This document shows, piece after piece, positions 30,762 to 33,898 of a stretch of DNA of 33,898 bases. Source of the DNA: a virus; IMG/VR virus record IMGVR_UViG_3300044699_000107, positions 1 to 33,898 of that record, one strand, 5' to 3'. The notes beneath the pieces were generated by a model that was not told the origin of the DNA, ran no database searches, and saw only the letters and a list, made by a program, of their open reading frames with translations. Numbering within the stretch: position 1 is the first letter of the stretch; the number at the start of each line of letters is the position of its first letter. The translations under genes and the position numbers were made by a program.

Positions 30762-31067
30762 TTACCGCGTCTTCGATCGTGAGCGGATCTGTTTCTTCGG
30801 ATTGAACGCCGCCCGCGTTTCGACGTCCCAGGCTTGTGCGAACGCCCGCAGGTCGGCGCGCGTGGCCACGTACGGTGTGACCTCGCCCCGCCAGATGTTC
30901 GCGGCTCGTTCCGCCAGGATCGCCCCCAGCGCAAACACGGCGCGATTCTTCGAGACCGCGCAGATCCCGGTCGCTGCCTTGACGAGTTCACCAATCGCAA
31001 CTTGATCGTCTCTCGTCATCGGGCGACGCGTCACGCGATACGCCGCGCGCGGGGGTTTCTTGCGCAT
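30762..31067 (-). CDS. Unknown early-type protein, 101 aa
   Basis: An intact frame (MRKKPPRAAYRVTRRPMTRD). The central part, DQVAIGELVKAATGICAVSK, NRAVFALGAILAERAANIWR, is helical with a regular hydrophobic pattern. The C-terminal GEVTPYVATRADLRAFAQAW, DVETRAAFNPKKQIRSRSKT, is basic. Small four-helix proteins of this kind occur among phage early genes, but no family can be named. It starts in a TGATG overlap with the previous gene and is the most distal gene of the minus-strand early set. Confidence 0.5.
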   Translation of the reverse strand: MRKKPPRAAYRVTRRPMTRDDQVAIGELVKAATGICAVSKNRAVFALGAILAERAANIWRGEVTPYVATRADLRAFAQAWDVETRAAFNPKKQIRSRSKTR

Positions 31068-31299
31068 CAGTCGGCTTTCTCCCGCGTGTCGCCCCAGCTG
31101 ACGGTCCCGGGTGAGTCGCGTTCGCGCGTGAGTTCAAAATCGGTGGGCTTGGCCAGAAGGCGTCTAAGGTCTCAAGGTCTTGCAACGCCAACGCGAGATG
31201 CCGGTCGCAGGGCGCACACGTGTCGCGACGACTGCCACACCGCTGAACGAGAACGAGGATCTGCCGAATCCGCTCGACTAACTGGGTGGGATCAGCCAT
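31067..31299 (-). CDS. Small unknown protein with CxxC motif (frameshifted)
   Basis: The start is at 31299 in a TGATG overlap (MADPTQLVERIRQILVLVQR). It reads CGSRRDTCAPCDRHLALALQ, DLET and, after a one-base loss near 31168, LRRLLAKPTDFELTRERDSP, GTVSWGDTREKAD. The product of about 77 residues has a long N-terminal helix and a C-x5-C-x2-C cysteine cluster that could hold zinc. Its stop overlaps the next gene's start. No family recognised. Confidence 0.5.
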
Positions 31300-31531
31300 C
31301 AGAGCGCCTCCAGATCCTTCCGCCGCTTCCATCGGTCGTAGCCCAACCAAAACGGTGAGCGCGGACCGGGCTGTTTCTTGAGAATCTGATCCTGCTGCCC
31401 GAGTACGAGCGGACCAAAGACCGGGTGATCTTCAAAGCGCCAGGTGTGGCCAAGAAACCGGAGCTCGTGAACCGCGCCGCCGTGCGACAAGAAAGAACGG
31501 CCGGCCGTGCATCGTGCCTCGCAGGCAGGGC
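31299..31531 (-). CDS. Small unknown protein ending in DLEAL (frameshifted)
   Basis: The start is at 31531, directly after a short TGA (MPCLRGTMHGRPFFL). After an indel near 31490 it reads SHGGAVHELRFLGHTWRFED, HPVFGPLVLGQQDQILKKQP, GPRSPFWLGYDRWKRRKDLE, AL. The total is about 77 residues. The N-terminal part looks beta-rich. The last 14 residues (YDRWKRRKDLEAL) belong to the set of repeated C-termini found in neighbouring HTH proteins, although no HTH is visible here. Function unknown. Confidence 0.45.
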
Positions 31532-31579
31532 ATCAGAGCGCCTCCCAGATCCGTCCGCCGAATCTTCCAGCCCGCCAAT

Positions 31580-31879
31580 TCACCCCAACGTGATCCGCGT
31601 GCCGCCGCCCAATGCCGCATTCAGCCGCTGCTCGTAGGCCGCGACTTCCGCCCGCAGCCTGTCCAACATCGCCTCGTAGTACTCGTCCTCGGTGATCAGG
31701 CCTTTCGCGATGAGGAGCCGGCCGAGCGATCCGACGTCCGCCATCACGCAGTTGAGGCCGGTCCGCAGATGCTTCGGCTCCGTCGCCTTGATCGCGGGAG
31801 TATTCATTTCGTAGGCAACGCCGGTTTGAATCGCGTGGCCGAGTCGCCTGTACGCCGCGAGAAATTCGTCCGCTGTCAC
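31580..31879 (-). CDS. Unknown helical protein, 99 aa
   Basis: An intact frame from a GTG at 31879, overlapping the previous stop by a GTGA (VTADEFLAAYRRLGHAIQTG). It continues VAYEMNTPAIKATEPKHLRT, GLNCVMADVGSLGRLLIAKG and LITEDEYYEAMLDRLRAEVA, with AYEQRLNAALGGGTRITLG at the end. It is helical with a coiled-coil C-terminus. The 'L..KG.ITE.EY..A........E...YE..L' pattern is seen in phage proteins of unknown function. About 50 bases follow before the next clear gene and contain only a 16-codon remnant ending IWEAL. Confidence 0.6.
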   Translation of the reverse strand: MTADEFLAAYRRLGHAIQTGVAYEMNTPAIKATEPKHLRTGLNCVMADVGSLGRLLIAKGLITEDEYYEAMLDRLRAEVAAYEQRLNAALGGGTRITLG

Positions 31880-32035
31880 AGCGCCTCCAGATCCTGCCGC
31901 CGGTACCGCCGGCCGCGCACCTTCACCTCGCCGGCCTTCACCGCCCGCCGGAGTTCGTCGTTTGAGAGGCCGCCGACTCACGAGGGCCTCGGCCTTCGGC
32001 ACGTAGAAGGTCTTTGGAGCCGCCGGCTCCGGCAT
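31876..32035 (-). CDS. Small HTH_17-like protein ending in DLEAL (frameshifted)
   Basis: The start is at the ATG at 32035 (MPEPAAPKTFYVPKAEALVS). After an indel near 31975 it reads GGLSNDELRRAVKAGEVKVR, GRRYRRQDLEAL and TGA. The 'YVPKAEAL....G....ELRRAVKAGEVKVRGRRYRRQDLEAL' pattern is that of a short excisionase-like winged helix, about 52 residues. Such proteins bind DNA as small transcriptional or recombination regulators. The stop overlaps the next gene's GTG start. Confidence 0.55.
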
Positions 32036-32037
32036 CC

Positions 32038-32397
32038 TCACGACGGTTTCCAACCCGAGCAACACCACAAAGCGACACACCTCGTCGTCGGTCGGGTTCG
32101 GCGGAGTTTGGCCGGCAGCAGCGCCTTGCGATGATGCACGGCATCGTGACAGCGGCGACAGACCCACCGCACATGGTCGGGGCGTCGATAGTTCTCGTGG
32201 TGGGCTTGGACCGGCTCGGCGCCGCAGCCTTCACAGGGTTGTCGCACGAGACGCCGGGAGTTCAGCAGGGCCTTCGTGCGGAGGCGGCAGCGGGCCTTCA
32301 CTTCAAAGGATTCGGACGGCGCCTTCATCAGGTGGTGCGCGCACGCCGCGGCGGCGGTTTTCAGTTCGGTCAGGGGGGAGGGCTTCGGCGCGGTCAT
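32038..32397 (-). CDS. Zinc-binding HNH-like protein
   Basis: The start is at the ATG at 32397 in an ATGA overlap (MTAPKPSPLTELKTAAAACA). The N-terminal part, HHLMKAPSESFEVKARCRLR, TKALLNSRRLVRQP, is followed by a compact CEGCGAEPVQAHHENYRRPD, HVRWVCRRCHDAVHHRKALL. The two CxxC pairs, the AHHENY and the final H-H are those of small HNH-like zinc proteins found in many phages, without a convincing full nuclease site. The end is uncertain. In frame it becomes Cys/Trp-rich after KLRR, while another frame reads NPTDDEVCRFVVLLGLETVV. One indel near 32110 is suspected. About 119 residues as drawn. Confidence 0.65.
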   Translation of the reverse strand: MTAPKPSPLTELKTAAAACAHHLMKAPSESFEVKARCRLRTKALLNSRRLVRQPCEGCGAEPVQAHHENYRRPDHVRWVCRRCHDAVHHRKALLPAKLRRTRPTTRCVALWCCSGWKPS

Positions 32398-32564
32398 AGG
32401 CTCTCCAGGTCGCGCCGACGAATGCGCCAGCCGCGATCGCGCACCGCGGGGAGCGTGCCGGCCGCGATCTGCCGACGGAGGTACGCCTGCGAGAGCCCCT
32501 TCTCGGCCGAGGCGTCCGCGAGCGTCAGATACTGCCCACTGGACACGGTGGACATCGTGGACAT
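32394..32564 (-). CDS. Small excisionase-like HTH protein ending in DLESL
   Basis: A 56-residue intact frame from the ATG at 32564 (MSTMSTVSSGQYLTLADASA). It continues EKGLSQAYLRRQIAAGTLPA, VRDRGWRIRRRDLESL. This is a textbook HTH_17 excisionase-like domain: 'YLTLADAS...GLS..YLRR.I..GTLPA.R....W.IRR.DLE'. It is complete in itself. The second ATG (32555) is an equally possible start. The stop overlaps the start of the zinc protein by four bases. It probably binds DNA as a small regulator or directionality factor. Confidence 0.7.
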   Translation of the reverse strand: MSTMSTVSSGQYLTLADASAEKGLSQAYLRRQIAAGTLPAVRDRGWRIRRRDLESL

Positions 32565-32606
32565 GGACAACGGCGACGCGGGAGGCGATCGCGAGGACCG
32601 CGGCGG

Positions 32607-32960
32607 TCACCGACGCCGGCACGTCCTCCAGGTCCGCGCGCGAGGGGTCGCCACGGCGAGCGCCTGGCTCGTGGGGTGACCGTTGCCGTTCGACGGCTGA
32701 CTAGCCGCCAGAATGACCGGGGAGATGCCTCGCGGCCGCTCCAGCGCAATCCGATCGACGTCCGCGCGGTTGTACTCGATCCCATTCCCGCCCGCCCTCA
32801 CAGGGCCGCGACGAAATCTGATGCGTGTGCGCCAGGCGCTGGACGGTCTTCAGTGACCGGCCGAGGCGCCGGGCGGCCTCCGCCTTCGTCAACCACGCGG
32901 GGCGTCGCTATCCATGTCCAGCGCGTGGCGTCCAGACTGTCCACGTTCCACGTTCAACAT
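32607..32960 (-). CDS. HTH DNA-binding protein (frameshifted)
   Basis: The ATG at 32960 has a strong ribosome-binding site (AGGAGGCAGGC). The N-terminus reads MLNVERGQSGRHALDMDSDA. After a missing base near 32900 it continues WLTKAEAARRLGRSLKTVQR and LAHTHQI, then after another near 32820 RAGGNGIEYNRADVDRIALE, RPRGISPVILAASQPSNGNG. The 'LTKAEAARRLGRSLKTVQRLA....I.........YN.ADVDR.A' pattern is a MerR/excisionase-type HTH. The frame drawn ends CRRR at 32607, but an alternative frame reads ADLEDVPASVTAAVLAIASR, so the C-terminus is not certain. Total about 117 residues. Confidence 0.55.
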
Positions 32961-33062
32961 GCCTGCCTCCTGAATGCAGTGCCCTGATTGAGTGTTCGGC
33001 GGGCAACGGTTCAGGAAAACCGCGCTTCGGGTTGCAATCCCTAGCCCGCGAATTGGTGTCGG

Positions 33063-33341
33063 TCATCGTCGATACTCCGATTCGAAATCCCAACTGACCT
33101 TCGGTGCGACGTCGACGTCGTCTCCGTCCTTCTTCGTCAAAGTCGACAAACCTTTCTTTCCCGCTCCACACGACGTCGAAGGCAACGGCCTCGATCGGCG
33201 GGCCTCGGCGTCAGCTTCGCGATCTTGGCGAGGCGCTGCTGCTTCGAGCACGCAGTCCGGGCAGCGCGCTGTGCCGCCAGGGGGCCGTGGTTTCCCGCAG
33301 CCGGCACAGGTTGAGACGTCAGGGCGCCTCCTTCGCCGCAC
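33063..33341 (-). CDS. Small zinc-ribbon protein
   Basis: A GTG start at 33341 gives 92 residues (VRRRRRPDVSTCAGCGKPRP). The zinc motif is CAGCGKPRPPGGTARCPDC with two CxxC knuckles 12 residues apart, as in small phage zinc-ribbon proteins. The rest (LEAAAPRQDREADAEARRSR, TLTKKDGDDVDVAPKVSWDF) is charged. The start overlaps the preceding winged-helix gene by 23 bases. An indel soon after the zinc motif is possible, because another frame reads KQQRLAKIAKLTPRP. Function unknown. About 100 bases of non-coding sequence (32961-33062) follow. Confidence 0.5.
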   Translation of the reverse strand: MRRRRRPDVSTCAGCGKPRPPGGTARCPDCVLEAAAPRQDREADAEARRSRPLPSTSCGAGKKGLSTLTKKDGDDVDVAPKVSWDFESEYRR

Positions 33342-33756
33342 GCGATCGCGGCGGCAGACTGAACTGCCGATTCATCGTGGCCCGGTCGCGAGGACGGCGC
33401 CGCTTCTCGAGCAGAGGGCTTGATCCCGGTACGCCAGGTTCGGCCGCGGAATCCTCAGCGCCTTCGCGAGCTCGCTCGGACCCTGCGGACTTTTCAGTTT
33501 GAGCGCCGCGAGAATCGCCTCCCCTTTGGTCGTTAGTTCAGGGAGGCTCCGATGCGCCGGTCGACCTGCGCGCCGCTTTGCTCGTTCGTTCGTTCGTTCG
33601 TTCGTTCGTTTTCGAAGCGTCTTGGCGTTCGCGGGTGTCCCGTTGCGGGCCATCGTCGGCAGAAAATGCGTTTCGATCGCCGCGCGATCAGATCGTTGAG
33701 CGCATCGCGTTTCGCAGTCACATCGGCGAGGAGCGCCGCCAGTCGGTCTCGGTCAT
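33319..33756 (-). CDS. Winged-helix protein with tetranucleotide repeat in its linker
   Basis: The start is at 33756 in an ATGA overlap (MTETD). After an early indel it reads LAALLADVTAKRDALNDLIA (coiled coil). After a second indel near 33670 it reads AIETHFLPTMARNGTPANAK, then TLRKRTNERTNERAKRRAG (encoded by CGTT repeats), PAHRSLPELTTKGEAILAAL, KLKSPQGPSELAKALRIPRP, NLAYRIKRLLEKGAVLATGA and TMNRQFSLPPRSRAAKEAP. The 'L..L....P.G.SELAKALRI...NL.YRIKRLLEKGAV..TG' part is a MarR/ArsR-type winged helix. At least four indels are required, and total length is about 145 residues. It is probably a transcriptional regulator. Confidence 0.55.
33583..33610 (+). repeat. Seven CGTT tetranucleotide repeats inside a coding region
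   Basis: Seven exact CGTT units in a row. On the minus strand they encode the NERT linker of the winged-helix protein. The unit is not a multiple of three, so gain or loss of one unit changes the reading frame downstream. Confidence 0.9.
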
Positions 33757-33898
33757 GATCGCTCCCGTTCGTCCTCGACGCCGATGCGCGTAGTCGGTCG
33801 CGGCCGCCTTCCGCAACGACTCCTGCCGTTCCTGGATGTTGGCGCGCAGGTCCTCGATCGCCGTGGGCCCGCGCTCTCGCCGACGGCGCCAGCGATCC
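33753..33898 (-). CDS. Partial small coiled-coil protein (N-terminus off window)
   Basis: The visible C-terminal part reads DRWRRRRERGPTAIEDLRAN, IQERQESLRKAAATDYAH and, after an indel near 33780, GVEDERERS followed by a TGA that overlaps the next ATG. It is charged and helical with no recognised domain. The gene begins to the right of the window. Given the ATGA overlap, it is part of the same operon as the winged-helix gene. Confidence 0.45.
   Translation of the reverse strand, partial: IAGAVGESAGPRRSRTCAPTSRNGRSRCGRRPRPTTRIGVEDERERS

Noticed and set aside
1-33898. tRNA, rRNA, integrase, attachment sites and ligase D
   Set aside because: I looked for cloverleaf-like sequences, recombinase motifs and a LigD partner for Ku and saw none. 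Their absence applies to this window only.

Overview
The window is part of the genome of an uncultured, high-GC, tailed dsDNA bacteriophage with siphovirus-type morphology. It contains a recognisable HK97-like head and long-tail module: small and large terminase, a prohead protease fused to the major capsid protein, portal, head-tail connectors, tail terminator, tail tube, tail assembly chaperone with a -1 frameshift, tape measure, tail hub, fibres, and a lysis-type cluster of small membrane proteins. No integrase, rRNA, tRNA or CRISPR array is seen. The host cannot be named from the sequence. Both ends cut through genes (a tailspike on the left, a small early gene on the right), so this is not a complete genome.

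Almost all late genes lie on the minus strand and are read from about 28.7 kb down to position 1, usually with 1-14 base overlaps (ATGA, TGATG, GTGA). In transcription order they are: a block of fibre or adhesin-like genes (28.7-24.2 kb), including a 12-unit repeat protein and a fibre-tail adaptor; an HNH endonuclease and the terminases (24.2-21.6 kb); a ribbon-helix-helix protein and the protease-capsid fusion (21.6-19.3 kb); a glycosyltransferase and a methyltransferase placed between capsid and portal (19.3-18.0 kb); portal, a collagen-like fibre and the connector genes (17.8-14.1 kb); a second methyltransferase and a CgeB-type glycosyltransferase (14.1-11.9 kb); tail tube, chaperone and tape measure (11.9-7.5 kb); tail hub, a fibre ending in an S74-type chaperone, and the small membrane proteins (7.5-2.0 kb); and finally unknown genes and a beta-helix tailspike (2.0 kb to the left edge).

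From about 28.9 to 30.7 kb a short plus-strand operon diverges from the late genes. It encodes a helix-turn-helix protein, a bacterial-type Ku DNA-end-binding protein and three small unknown proteins. A tandem 20-bp repeat lies in the divergent intergenic region. From 30.7 kb to the right edge a minus-strand set of small early-type genes encodes excisionase-like HTH, zinc-binding and winged-helix proteins, several of which share the same C-terminal ending.

Many genes are interrupted by single-base insertions or deletions, often in homopolymers, and the protein continues immediately in another frame. This is most severe at 0-10 kb and 31-33.9 kb, while 10-18.6 kb is nearly clean. I read most of these as uncorrected long-read errors, so the coordinates below span the reconstructed gene and the indels are noted. 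The tail chaperone frameshift is different: it has a textbook slippery heptamer and is judged real.

The most notable biology is the phage Ku, the four sugar- and methyl-transfer enzymes embedded in the virion gene block, the carbohydrate-binding-like modules in fibre proteins, and the array of small DNA-binding proteins with a shared tail.
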